This document shows, piece by piece, positions 1 to 10,295 of a DNA stretch of 64,000 bases (its first letter is position 1; each line of letters opens with the position of its first letter). The notes under the pieces were generated by a model. The model ran no database searches. It was given only the letters and a program-made list of their open reading frames with translations, and had not been told where the DNA came from. The stretch comes from Staphylococcus capitis subsp. capitis (GTDB lineage: Bacteria; Bacillota; Bacilli; Staphylococcales; Staphylococcaceae). The position numbers and the translations under genes are program-made. The stretch is from NCBI RefSeq assembly GCF_040739495.1, contig NZ_CP145263.1, positions 186,001 through 250,000 on the forward strand, given 5' to 3'.

Positions 1-2472
1 TGATTCTCTCTCATCTTGTCTATATTGTGATCTACGATATTGTGAGTCATTTTCCGAAAAATGATCTTCCCCATAGCCACGACGGTCATCATCTAGGCGA
101 ACGTAGCGAGGATAGTCCTCTTTATCATTATTGCCATAGCGATCACGATTGAAATAGCGCTCGCGGTCATCATAACGTCTATGTCTCTCATCATGTGCAT
201 CACGTTTATCATATGCTTGATTATGACGACGTGTATATTCTCGGTCATCATAATAAATGTCTTCATCACGATTACGACGGTTATAGCGAGGTGCTTTATT
301 CGTAGAAGTATTCGTGTTTGAATGACCTTCTTCTAAAGCTTTACCTTCGATATCAATCTTAGGTAAGATGCCGCCTAACCATTTAGGAATATACCAAGAA
401 CCTTTACCAAATAATTTAGTAAGTGCTGGAATTAAAGTCATGCGTACAACGAATACATCGAAAAGAACGCCGAATGCGATTGAAATACCCATGGATTTAA
501 TCGCTGAATCTTCTTGGAAGACAAAGGCGATAAACACACTGAACATAATGAGTGCTGCTGCAACGATGACTGGACCACTTTCTTTGGTACCTACACGGAT
601 AGAATGATTGTTGTCACCCGTTTTACTATACTCTTCATGTACATGTGTCATTAAGAAGAGTTCATAGTCAATGGCAAGTCCGAAGAGTAAGCCAATGGTG
701 ATGACTGGTAGGAATGCTAATAAAGGACCCGTATTTTCTACACCGAATAGGCTACCTAAGAAGCCATCTTGCATCACGAGTGTCGTAAATCCAAGTGTTG
801 CTAGTAATGATAATACGAAGCCGAGTACAGCTTTTAATGGTACTAGGATTGAACGGAATACAAATACTAGTAGCACAAATGCTAAGAGTACAATAACGCC
901 AGCAAATACTGGGATAGCTTCATTAAGTTTTTCAGACATATCAATGTTAATTACACTTTGTCCTGAAATCTCTGTATTAAAGTCATATTTCTCTTTAGCA
1001 GTTTTATTATAATCACGTAAATCATAAACTAAATTATTTGTAGACTGTTCATTTGGACCATCTTCAGGAATGATAGAAATCAATGCATAGTGATTATTAT
1101 CATTCAATTGTGGTGATGCCACTTTATCTACATTATCCATATCCTTAATATCATTTCTAATATTATTTAAATCTTGTTGGATATCTTTCTTGCTTCCGCC
1201 ATCTTTCGTGTTTACTAACATAACGATTTGGCCATTATAACCGGAACCAAAGTTATCAGTAATTAAGTTATAAGCTTTGTGCGCTGATGTATTGTTAGCT
1301 TTAAGACTATCATCAGGTATACCTAAACGTATACCACTCACTGGAAGGGCAGCTGCAATTAAAATAAGTAAACTAATAATAATAGCAATGATTGGTTTAC
1401 CTACAACAAATTTAGCCCATGGATGATTTTTAGGATCTTTATTCTTTTCAGGTTTATCTTTAATCTTAATACGTTTATGGAACACGCTAATAAGTGCTGG
1501 TAAAAGTGTTAACGCAGCAAGCACAGCGAATAATACACTAATTGCTGATGCGAATCCCATAATAGCTAAGAAATCAATGCCAACTAGTGATAAACCACAA
1601 ACTGCAATCATCACGGTTACACCAGCGAAGATAACGGCACTACCTGCAGTACCAACTGCTGTCGCAATAGCTTCGACAGGTTCTAGACCACGTTTACGCA
1701 CATCCTTATATCTAAAGAGTATAAATAGAGAGTAGTCTATTCCAACGGCTAAACCTATCATTACAGCTAGAGTCAGTGTGAAGTTTGGAATATCGAATAT
1801 AAATGTTAATAGAGCGATGATTCCAACACTGGAACCTAGTCCGATGAGTGCACTGACAATTGGCATACCAGCTGCAATTAATGAATCAAATGTGATAAGT
1901 AGAATGATGAAGGCAGTGACAATACCTACAAGTTCTGAAGAACCACCTACTTCAGAATTCATTGAGCCACCTTGAGTTTGCTCAATTTTAAGACTATGAT
2001 CTGCTTTTACATCATCTAATTCTCTATCGATAATTTTCTTAGAAGAATCTTGCAACGCTGTTTGGTTAACGACATAATTAACTGTTGCGATTGCAGTATC
2101 TTTGTCATCATTAACTTGATGAGAATCATAAGGGTTACTTACGTTTTGTACGTAATCATCATCTTGTTTGATATTATCAAGTGCTTTTTCAATATCTTTC
2201 TTAGTATCTTTGTCTGTAATACCATTCTTCTTATCGGAATGGAAGACAATCTTCATCGAGGCTTTTTGACTATCCTGATGAAATTCTTTAGTGATTTTAT
2301 CATTTGTATCTAATGATTTTAGACCATTCATTGTGATGTCATCATCAAACTTAGGTGAGTTAATCATTAGCGGGGTGATAATAACGCCTAGAACGATTAA
2401 CCATGCAAGGATACTCACCCATTTGTTCTTAGCAATGAATTTGCCCAATTTGTATAAAAGTTTTGCCAAGAC
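1..2472 (-). CDS. MMPL/RND-family membrane exporter, C-terminus beyond window
   Basis: The frame is open for 824 codons from a TTG start (preceded by GGAGG) to the window edge, so the 3' end is missing. It has the MmpL layout: one N-terminal membrane helix (about residues 12-31), an extracytoplasmic domain, a block of helices around residues 165-330, a second external domain, and a second helix block around 520-690. MMPL pumps export lipids, fatty acids or drugs using the proton gradient. S. aureus FarE is one member, but the divergent TetR gene that accompanies farE is absent here, so no symbol is given. From about residue 715 the protein runs into a long hydrophilic tail rich in Arg, Asp, Tyr and His, predicted cytoplasmic and not part of the MMPL fold. 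Confidence 0.85.
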
Positions 2473-2694
2473 ATTTCCTCCTATTTGTATATTATTTTGC
2501 AACAGAGCATGGAATTCTTAATAATTTTAACGCGATTTGGAGGCATTAAAATTAAGGTGCTTGTGAGTTACATATACTAATTTAACAATTTCCCAACGCC
2601 CTAAACACCACTAATTTGAGTAAGACGTTGAAAAATGCAACAGATAGTCAGAATTGTTGTTACTTTTTTAGAAAATGATTAAGCAATAAGATAT

Positions 2695-2871
2695 TTAGAG
2701 TGAAGCATTAACAAAATGACCAATTAAACAAAGCGTACCTATTAAGAGTAAACACAAACCTGGTACATAAATTTTCTCTCTTAAATCAAATGATTCAGCT
2801 TTAGACACGATTCTACTCACTAAAATAAGTATTAGACCAATTACCATAAAAATAATGGAAGTTGTTAACAT
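2695..2871 (-). CDS. Small two-helix membrane protein, 58 aa
   Basis: A short ORF with a strong ribosome binding site (GGAGG, 7 nt before ATG). It starts MLTTSIIFMVIG and has two hydrophobic segments (about residues 4-20 and 36-54) separated by a charged loop that includes SKAESFDLREK. Function is not recognisable. It lies upstream of, and on the same strand as, the MMPL gene with about 220 nt between, so it could belong to the same locus. An ATG 4 nt upstream is in another frame and sits too close to the SD, which favours the start chosen here. Confidence 0.6.
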   Translation of the reverse strand: MLTTSIIFMVIGLILILVSRIVSKAESFDLREKIYVPGLCLLLIGTLCLIGHFVNASL

Positions 2872-3143
2872 ACATCGTCCTCCTACAGTATCTCGTTGTC
2901 GCCTAGTTCTTGATATATATAATGAAGAAATAGTTTATGAAGTTACTTTCATATTCCCTTTTAATCTTGAAATATCTAATGTGATAGGAGAATATTTTTA
3001 ACAAACTGTGAAATATAGTAGTGAGAATATAAATTTTATAAAAGTATATATTCAAAAACTTTATAAAAATTTATTATCTATTTATTTTAATGTCATGTTT
3101 GCTACATAAACATCGTTTATGTTGAAAGTGGAGGTGGGAGCGA

Positions 3144-3941
3144 ATGACAAGTTCATTAATTAAAGTTGGAATGGTTACAACAGCAATTTTACTTGGTAGC
3201 GGAGTAACGCATAATGCGCAAGCTGAGACAAATCAACCAGATCAATATGAAGTTAAAGTATATGCAGATAGTCATAAAATAGTAAGAGACAATCGCCATA
3301 TTAAGCACAGTGTCTTAGAAGATTTAGGTTCAGAAGACAAAGATGAAGACTTTCAAGTTCAATATTTAGATGATGCCAACCGTACGAATTATCAAAACAA
3401 CGTCTCTTATCGTATACGCAAATCTGAAGATGATAGTAAACATAAACTGCAGTATAAAAAGAGATATGCTATTTCTAATCATGATGTGTCTAGCTCCATT
3501 CAACAAGCAAAAGCAGATGGCTATAATGGAGATGGGTACGAAGTAGAATATGGTGAAGGTAAAGAAACATTAAGCGTGACAAAAGAAGCAAAAGAAAAAC
3601 TAGGTTCAGGAAGTTTAGCTATGCCTAATGCTCAAGATAGTTTAAAGATTTTAAAGACTCATGCTGAACAACCTTATAGTGATGCATTAGATAAAATCAA
3701 ACAACCTCATTTAATTGGACCGGTTCATTTTGAACGACATAAAGGTAATATTGATGGTAATGAAGTGAAGATCGAAAACTGGGATATTAAAGATCAAAAT
3801 GTTGTAGAAATCTCCTCTAAAGTTACCAATGAAGCGGAAGCGAAAAAAGTTCAAAGTGCTATCATTAAGAGATTAGATCAATTAGGAATTCATGAGAAGA
3901 AAGATCAACTTAAAACCAATCTGATATTTGAAAATTACTAA
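3144..3941 (+). CDS. Secreted protein with CYTH-like sequence pattern
   Basis: The 265-aa product has a signal peptide ending in NAQA (cleavage near residue 27), so it is exported. The mature part contains YRIRKS, a Lys-rich LQYKKRY segment and a later EVEYGEG strand. This order resembles the Arg-x-Arg, Lys-x-Lys and Glu-x-Glu strands of CYTH/triphosphate-tunnel proteins, but the classical N-terminal ExExK motif is only partly present (YEVKVY). The CYTH link is inference from pattern; no secreted CYTH enzyme is assumed. The ATG follows GGAGGTGGGAG at good spacing. The gene stands alone between a small membrane protein and a LysR regulator and ends in a large hairpin. Confidence 0.75.
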   Translation: MTSSLIKVGMVTTAILLGSGVTHNAQAETNQPDQYEVKVYADSHKIVRDNRHIKHSVLEDLGSEDKDEDFQVQYLDDANRTNYQNNVSYRIRKSEDDSKHKLQYKKRYAISNHDVSSSIQQAKADGYNGDGYEVEYGEGKETLSVTKEAKEKLGSGSLAMPNAQDSLKILKTHAEQPYSDALDKIKQPHLIGPVHFERHKGNIDGNEVKIENWDIKDQNVVEISSKVTNEAEAKKVQSAIIKRLDQLGIHEKKDQLKTNLIFENY

Positions 3942-3963
3942 GAATTAAATGTTACTTTCATGA

Positions 3964-4038
3964 AAGTAGGGAAGTGAGTTGAGACAAAGTTAGGTTTAAT
4001 TTCTACTTTGTGTTTCAAACACTTCCTGCTTTTTATTT
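3964..4038. terminator. Long hairpin between convergent genes
   Basis: AAGTAGGGAAGTG pairs imperfectly with CACTTCCTGCTT about 45 nt later and is followed by a T run. A second internal pairing (TTGAGACAAAGT with ACTTTGTGTTTCAA) extends the stem. It sits between convergent genes and probably terminates both. It resembles the dispersed hairpins common between staphylococcal genes. Confidence 0.6.
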
Positions 4039-4046
4039 TACGTTAT

Positions 4047-4946
4047 CTACGTACGTTGATTTGGAGCTTCCCCGAAATTTACATTGTATATGAGTAAGAT
4101 AAAATTCTGTATAACTGGAGTTAAATACATATCATCACGGTAAACTATTGATATGTATCGAGGTCTAGGTCCATTAGGTAGCTTTTTACTTACGATGTCT
4201 TGACGATGTTGAATTGCACTATGACTAATTAAACTTAAATAATGAGAATGTTTAATCGTTTCTAAAATACTACTCAAACTATTCGATTGCATACGTGCAC
4301 GAAGTTGTACTAAATTATCGCGACGCCACTCATCAATACTTTCTCTGGTAGATCCTCCACTATGTATAACAAAATCATAGTATTCTAAATCCTTCATAGT
4401 TAACGCTTCTTTATGAGCAAGTGGATGTTCTTTGTCCATAGCTATCATTAATTCATTTTCCATAAAACGTTTTACCTTTAAATCATTCTCGTAAAAGGCA
4501 TTTTCAGAAATGACAGCTAACTCAATTTCTCTACTTCTCAATTTATCAATAATATGAGGCGCTGTATCTACTGTTAAATCAATTTGTATATTTGGATGAT
4601 TATTCATATAACTTTTAAAGGCTTCTGGCAAAATGTGGTAAACAGGCGCATGGCTTGCACCAATTTTTAAAGTTCCTCGCTTAGAAGCTTTGAAGTCTGA
4701 CATGACATCATTTGTTTCCTGCATTAAATTTAATAATTTAGTTGTATTTCGATATAACAATTCCCCAGCTTCAGTTAATTTAAAATGCTTTCCTTTTTTG
4801 TAATATAAAGGAATACCATAATATTTATTTAAATTTTTTAAATGAAATGTAACGGTCGGTTGAGTAATATTCATTGATTCAGCTACCGCATTTTCATTTT
4901 GAAATTCAACAAACTGCTTAAATATCATCATCTGCTTTGTATTCAA
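4047..4946 (-). CDS. LysR-family transcriptional regulator
   Basis: The 299-aa protein has an N-terminal winged helix-turn-helix (about residues 1-60, with the NITQPTVTFHLKNL recognition region) and a LysR substrate-binding domain (about 90-290). The start is TTG at a good distance from GGGAGGTGA. It is divergent from the ABC importer that begins 137 nt away, the usual arrangement for a LysR regulator controlling its neighbour in response to the transported compound or a metabolite. The effector cannot be read from sequence. Confidence 0.85.
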   Translation of the reverse strand: MNTKQMMIFKQFVEFQNENAVAESMNITQPTVTFHLKNLNKYYGIPLYYKKGKHFKLTEAGELLYRNTTKLLNLMQETNDVMSDFKASKRGTLKIGASHAPVYHILPEAFKSYMNNHPNIQIDLTVDTAPHIIDKLRSREIELAVISENAFYENDLKVKRFMENELMIAMDKEHPLAHKEALTMKDLEYYDFVIHSGGSTRESIDEWRRDNLVQLRARMQSNSLSSILETIKHSHYLSLISHSAIQHRQDIVSKKLPNGPRPRYISIVYRDDMYLTPVIQNFILLIYNVNFGEAPNQRT

Positions 4947-5083
4947 AGCATGTCACCTCCCAAATATAAATTTTCTCTATACATTTATACATATTACATA
5001 TAATTTTTTGAGTTAGCGTTAACATTCTGTTTAATAATTATTAACAATCTTTTTCTATAGTAGTAATTGAAAGAGGTGAGGAT

Positions 5084-7171
5084 GTGGTTTTAGAACTTAA
5101 AAATATTAAAAAATCATTTGGTTCAAGGACTGTGATTCAAGATATTAATTTAACGATTGAGAGTGGTAAATTCGTATCGCTCCTAGGGGCATCAGGATGT
5201 GGTAAGACCACGTTGTTACGATTAATTGCCGGTTTAGAAACACCAGATTCTGGAAGTATCAATCATGATGAGCGCACTTATTATGATTCTAACCAACATA
5301 CATATGTATCACCGGCTGAGAGAGACTTAGGGATGGTCTTTCAAGATTTCGCACTATGGCCACACATGACTGTTTTCCAAAATGTTGCGTATCCATTGAA
5401 GGTAAATAAAGATACGAAAGATTTAAAAACACGTGTGATGCAAGCGCTGAAAGAGGTTCACTTGGAAGAACACTATGATAAAGCGATTCATGAACTTTCA
5501 GGTGGTCAACAACAACGCGTGTCATTAGCCAGAGCAATTATTTCACAATCCAAACTGATATTGATGGACGAACCATTATCGGCTTTAGATGCAAGTTTAA
5601 GGGAAGATATGCAGTTATTGATTCAAAGATTAATTAAAACATATGACATGACCGCTATATTCGTCACACACGATCAATATGAAGCTATGAGTATGTCAGA
5701 TTATATTGCAGTCATGTCGAATGGACGTATCGTTCAATATGGAACGCCTGAAACATTGTATCAACATCCTAAGAACAAGGAAGTTGCCACATTTATTGGG
5801 AAGGGGACATTTTTAGAAGGCGTGAGTCATAATCAAGTTTTAAGCACGAATGAAGGTTTTCAACTTAATCATTCTATCCAAACTAAAGAGGGGAAATATG
5901 GCGTATTAATTCGCCCAGAACACGTACATATAGAAGAAGCCACTCATTCGAAAGCGACACCCGCTGTCATTGAGACAGTAAGCTTCACAGGTGAACGTTA
6001 TCAATATACAGCATCATCGCATGGTGTCTCGATTATGTTTTACGATAGTAACTATTTTCAAGAGAATGAGACGGTCAATTTAACCTTTGATATTCCTGAA
6101 AATTACTTTATAAAAATGGGGAAACTAAACATGAAGCAGTTCACTAAATATATCGTAATCTTAATTGCAACGGTAGTTTTATTAGCAGCATGTCAAAATA
6201 AACCAGAGAATGGCGACAAAGGGAGTAATAGTTCTAAATCGAGTTCAAATGACAGAAATAGTAAAGATAAACTCGTTTTATATGCAGCAGGACCAGATAA
6301 TTTAGTTAATGATATGGTCAAACAATTCGAAAAACAAACGGGGAAAAAAGTACAAGTTTTCCAAGGAACTACTGGAGAAATTCTTGGTCGCTTAGAAGCT
6401 GAAAAAGATAATCCTAAAGCAGATGTAGTTCAACTCGCATCACTACCTGCAGCATTAGATTATAAGAAGAAAGGGTTAATTGAACCTTATAAAGTTAAAA
6501 ATCATAAAAAATTATATAAAGATTGGATAGATAAAGACGGATACTATTATGGATTTAGTGGCAGTGCATTAGATTTATCTTACAATACTAAAAACGTTAA
6601 AAATCCACCTAAAGACGTCAAAGACTTAACTCAATCTAAATTTAAAAATAAAATTGCCATTCCTGATCCTTCAGAATCTGGTACGGCATTAGATTTATTA
6701 TCTATTAAAGTGAATAACGAAGGAAGTAAAGCTTGGGATGAATATAAAGCATTGAAGCAAAATGGCATGAAACTTGCTGGTGCGAATAAACCTGCATTAG
6801 AATCAGTGATTAAAGGTGACAATGATGTTGTATATGGTGGTGTAGACTACATGGTATATGCAGCGAAAGCAAAAGGTGAACCGGTAGACATCAAATATCC
6901 TAAATCAGAGACGGCTATTTCACCACGTCCAGCATTTATTCTAAAATCATCAAAACATAAAGAGTTAGCTAAAAAATATATGGACTATGTCACTAGTTCT
7001 AAAGGTCAAAAGCAAGTGGATGATCATTATTTAATTCCAGCAGACAAATCAGTAGAGAAGAAAAAATGTAAAGCTAAACGTAAAGATATCAAAGAGTATA
7101 AATATGATTGGAATCATTTAAGTGATAAGAGTGAAAAAGTATTGAAAAAGTTCACGGAATTGATGAGATAA
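5084..7171 (+). CDS. In-frame fusion: ABC ATPase plus lipoprotein substrate-binding protein
   Basis: Residues 1-349 are a complete importer ATPase: Walker A GASGCGKTT (35-43), LSGGQQQR signature, Walker B LILMDEPLSALD, the His-loop VTHDQYEAM and a C-terminal TOBE region. Residues 350-695 are a complete periplasmic-type binding protein starting MKQFTKY, with lipobox LLAAC (lipidated Cys at 370), of the Fe3+/2-aminoethylphosphonate family. In relatives these are two genes. Here no stop separates them, apparently because a stop codon near 6110 was lost. The second start (6131) keeps its own GGGGAAA ribosome site, so a separate lipoprotein may still be made. Translation begins at GTG after AGAGGTGAG. 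The permease gene follows 1 nt later. Confidence 0.85.
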   Translation: MVLELKNIKKSFGSRTVIQDINLTIESGKFVSLLGASGCGKTTLLRLIAGLETPDSGSINHDERTYYDSNQHTYVSPAERDLGMVFQDFALWPHMTVFQNVAYPLKVNKDTKDLKTRVMQALKEVHLEEHYDKAIHELSGGQQQRVSLARAIISQSKLILMDEPLSALDASLREDMQLLIQRLIKTYDMTAIFVTHDQYEAMSMSDYIAVMSNGRIVQYGTPETLYQHPKNKEVATFIGKGTFLEGVSHNQVLSTNEGFQLNHSIQTKEGKYGVLIRPEHVHIEEATHSKATPAVIETVSFTGERYQYTASSHGVSIMFYDSNYFQENETVNLTFDIPENYFIKMGKLNMKQFTKYIVILIATVVLLAACQNKPENGDKGSNSSKSSSNDRNSKDKLVLYAAGPDNLVNDMVKQFEKQTGKKVQVFQGTTGEILGRLEAEKDNPKADVVQLASLPAALDYKKKGLIEPYKVKNHKKLYKDWIDKDGYYYGFSGSALDLSYNTKNVKNPPKDVKDLTQSKFKNKIAIPDPSESGTALDLLSIKVNNEGSKAWDEYKALKQNGMKLAGANKPALESVIKGDNDVVYGGVDYMVYAAKAKGEPVDIKYPKSETAISPRPAFILKSSKHKELAKKYMDYVTSSKGQKQVDDHYLIPADKSVEKKKCKAKRKDIKEYKYDWNHLSDKSEKVLKKFTELMR

Positions 7172-7172
7172 T

Positions 7173-8823
7173 ATGCGACATCATTCTTCATTCTATCGTG
7201 TGAACCAAGTACTAGCAGTCATTGTGTTGTTCCTACTCATCATTTTGCCCTTATGTTTAATACTTTTTAAAGGGTTTGTGTCTGGTGAGGATGGCACATT
7301 TGGGGAACACATCCAACAACTAGGTCAACCTTACCACCTTAAAATATTATGGAACTCAGTTATTTTAGGTATTTCAGTCGTCATATTATGCACAATCATT
7401 GCACTACCACTGAGCTATATTATGACAAAGACTTCACTTTCTAAACATCAATGGTTAGATCTTGTTATTATGATTCCATTTATGACACCACCTTATATCG
7501 GATCAATGGGATGGATGCTAACAATGCAGAGAAATGGGCTGTTGGAACAACTCAGCCCCATTTTCTCACGTGTGACACCATATTTCTTTAGCTTTTTTGG
7601 GATGGTGTTGATCATGAGTTGCCACTTGACACCATTTTTATATATTATTTTGAAAAATGCACTCATGACAATTCATCAATCACAAGAAGAAGTAGCTGAA
7701 ATTTACGGAGGTACATTCTTTTATCGTTTTCGTAAAATTATAGTGCCACTTTTTGCACCAGGATATAGTATGGGAGCATTGCTTATTTTCGTCAAAACAA
7801 TCGGAGAATTTGGTACACCAGTCACAATGGGAAACAGAATAGGCTTTCAGGTATTAACCTCAGAAATTCATCATAGTGCTTCTATATGGCCGATTGATTT
7901 TCAAAGAGCAGCGTTATTATCTACTTTATTATTAGCTGTGAGTATGACAGTATGGGCATTTCAACAATGGTTTCAATCGCGAAATCACTTAAGTTCTAAT
8001 GCTGGAAAAGGACATAAAGTGAAAGTTCATTCTCGCAATAAGTGGAATATATTATGTTATGTATTTATTATTTGTGAAATTATCGTTACTATCGTTTTAC
8101 CTTATGCTAGTATCTTTATGAATGCCTTTATGAAACAGTTATCGTCAGGATTTCATCTAAGTAACTTTACTTTGCAAAACTTTGTTAATGTATTATCGGG
8201 TAATGGTGGCATAGCTTTATTTAATAGCGTCATGTTAGCTACTATTTCGGCTACGTTAGCAAGTTTAATTGGTCTATGGGTTGTATTAATCACACGAAAA
8301 CGTAATCCCTTAGGTCGGGTGATTGACTTTTCAAGTTTATTACCAAACACAGTACCTGGTATTATTGTGGTTATTGGGTTAATCCTTTTTTTGGAATAAT
8401 AAACATAATCCCTTACCGATTTATAATACAATCGGAATATTAGTAGTTGCTTACACAGTGCTTTATATTCCATACGCTGTTCAAAACATAAGAACGGTTG
8501 ATCAACGTTTAAGTAAAAATCTTATTGAAGCAGCTCAAATTTCAGGTAGTAAAGGATGGACATTGTTTAGAACAATTACATTTCCTTTATTAAGACCAGG
8601 CATTATTTCTGGATGGATACTTATATTTTGCATATCTATGAGAGAATTAGTTGCTTCGTTAATGTTGAGACCACCTAATACGGATACATCTTCAACGTTT
8701 ATTTACCGTCAATTTGAGCAAGGGGATTCTGCCCAAGGCATGGCAATGGCAATAATGTCTATAGGTATTACTTCAATCATTTTATTCATATTAGAAACGT
8801 ATCAAAGAAAGAAAAAGCTTTAA
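7173..8823 (+). pseudogene. ABC importer permease, frameshifted
   Basis: This is a double-length permease (about 549 aa when repaired) of the FbpB/AfuB type, in which two six-helix BPD_transp_1 halves are fused. The EAA loops are visible as EEVAEIYGGTFFYRF in the first half and EAAQISGSKGWTLFR in the second. The frame breaks in a run of seven T at 8386-8392; removing one T joins the two parts in frame through LFWNNKHNPLP. As read, the first part stops at 8399 after six or more helices and the remainder lacks a start. If real, the importer is inactive despite its intact ATPase and binding protein. A homopolymer sequencing error or slippage remains possible. Confidence 0.8.
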
Positions 8824-8858
8824 GAGTTCAGTAGTAGTGAGAGGAGCGTGATGCACAG

Positions 8859-9476
8859 ATGCCTAAAAGATTATTAGCAGTATCGGACATTCATGGGCAT
8901 GGTAAGTCTTTAGCGCGATTGCTGAAAGCAGCTCACTATGATGCAAAAGATGACCAACTTGTACTTATCGGGGACTATGTCAATAATGGCCCAGATTCAG
9001 TAGGAACATTAAAATTTGTAAAACAATTAGTAAACGACGGGGCTATCGCGTTAGTGGGGAATCATGAATTAAGATGGCTCGAACGTAAAGACAAACCAGC
9101 GATTCAGTGGCATCAATTTATCAATGAACTTCCATATTATAAAGTCATTGATCAATATATTTTTGTGCATGCAGGAATTGATACAAGTAAGTCGATGCGC
9201 AAACAATCAAGAGCAGTTGTTACAGGCCATGCTCCAGAAAATTTAAACCACTTCTTACCTAAAAATAAAGTTATTGTTCACGGCCATGTGCCGAATTATA
9301 GATTAGGATATAAAAAAGATAACATTCATATTGAACATCGTGTCATAGATATTGATACAGGCGCAGGTCATAATCAATACTTAACATTACTAGATTTAAC
9401 ATCGCAGAAACAGTATTCTGTGAAGGTTTCTGATAATGATGCTAAAATTCAAGAGCGTCGCGTTAAATTAAAGTAG
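8859..9476 (+). CDS. Calcineurin-like metallophosphoesterase
   Basis: The 205-aa protein has the PPP-type metal-binding motifs in order: DIHGHG near the N-terminus, GDYVNNGPDS, GNHE, and HGH near residue 145, followed by DTGAG. It is predicted to be a cytoplasmic di-metal phosphatase. The second motif is atypical: GDxVDRG of the family is GDYVNNG here, so the catalytic-pocket Asp-Arg pair is Asn-Asn. It lies 35 nt after the ABC permease and may be cotranscribed, which would fit uptake of a phosphorus-containing substrate, although the substrate is not known. Confidence 0.8.
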   Translation: MPKRLLAVSDIHGHGKSLARLLKAAHYDAKDDQLVLIGDYVNNGPDSVGTLKFVKQLVNDGAIALVGNHELRWLERKDKPAIQWHQFINELPYYKVIDQYIFVHAGIDTSKSMRKQSRAVVTGHAPENLNHFLPKNKVIVHGHVPNYRLGYKKDNIHIEHRVIDIDTGAGHNQYLTLLDLTSQKQYSVKVSDNDAKIQERRVKLK

Positions 9477-9553
9477 TATAAACAAACGTTACTACAAAAT
9501 GAAATGTTAAGCGTCATAATACATCAGAAAATATCTAGCATAGGTTAAACACC

Positions 9554-9590
9554 AAATCCCCTTACTACTGATAATAGTAAGGGGATTTTT
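9554..9590. terminator. Strong bidirectional terminator
   Basis: AATCCCCTTACTA (9555-9567) pairs perfectly with TAGTAAGGGGATT (9575-9587), followed by T. It sits between convergent genes. Its sequence and flanks (ACACCA before, TGGTGTGGCT after) match the terminator of the type I toxin-antitoxin locus at 34765-34801, so it may be a relic of a second such locus. Confidence 0.8.
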
Positions 9591-9615
9591 AAATGGTGTG
9601 GCTTTATCGTCTTTT

Positions 9616-10044
9616 TTATTGTGCTGTTACTTCTAATTGCACGTCGATGTTACCTCGTGTTGCTTTAGAGTAAGGACAGAATTGATGAGCTTGTTCTACA
9701 TATTTTTCAGCGTCTTCTTGAGAGATATTTTCAAGTGTTACTTTGATATCTGCCGCAAGTTTAAAGCCATTGTCAGTTTCATCTTTAATTAATTCAATAG
9801 TGATTTCTACTTCTGGGTTAGCATCGTTTACTTTGTTTTGGGATAAAATTAATGATAAAGCACTGTTAAAGCATGCACTATATCCAGCAGCAAATAATTG
9901 TTCAGGGTTCGTGTCATTACCACCTTGACCACCCATTTCTTTAGGTGTTGCTAGATTTTGAACGAATGTATTATCAGGGCTAAATACGCGACCATCACGG
10001 CCACCATTTGAAATTATTGTCGTAGTATATAAAGGTTTTGCCAT
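9616..10044 (-). CDS. ohr: Organic hydroperoxide resistance protein Ohr (OsmC family)
   Basis: The 142-aa protein reduces organic hydroperoxides in the cytosol with a redox-active cysteine pair. Both cysteines are visible: Cys58 in YSACFNSAL and Cys123 in FCPYSKATRG, with the NPEQLFAAG helix before the first. Length is that of the family. A palindrome upstream (10075-10105) could bind an OhrR/MarR-type regulator, but no such regulator gene is adjacent. Confidence 0.92.
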   Translation of the reverse strand: MAKPLYTTTIISNGGRDGRVFSPDNTFVQNLATPKEMGGQGGNDTNPEQLFAAGYSACFNSALSLILSQNKVNDANPEVEITIELIKDETDNGFKLAADIKVTLENISQEDAEKYVEQAHQFCPYSKATRGNIDVQLEVTAQ

Positions 10045-10074
10045 TTTGAAAACTCCTTACCTTATTTGATTACG

Positions 10075-10105
10075 CTTGATTAGATATTTTGTTTAACTAA
10101 TCAAG
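10075..10105. promoter_or_regulatory. Perfect 9-bp inverted repeat upstream of ohr
   Basis: CTTGATTAG (10075-10083) and CTAATCAAG (10097-10105) form a perfect palindrome with a 13-nt spacer, 31 nt upstream of the ohr start. It is a candidate operator for a redox-sensing MarR-family repressor. The match to a specific regulator is not established. Confidence 0.5.
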
Positions 10106-10295
10106 GTTATAACGAAGTATAATACCATTTAAGTCAAAATTACAAGAAATGTGATTTTATATTTAATATTATTTTTAAATAATCTACAGAAATCTAAAAG
10201 AGTGTAATAAAAATGATAAGTGTATCTTTATGTAAAATGGTATATAATGATATTGAATTGAGTAATTGGGAAATCTATAGAAGGAGAGTAAATAT

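Noticed and set aside
368..2521. Five plus-strand ORFs of 65-113 codons
   Set aside because: They are antisense shadows of the long MMPL gene on the minus strand and have no ribosome sites or recognisable sequence.
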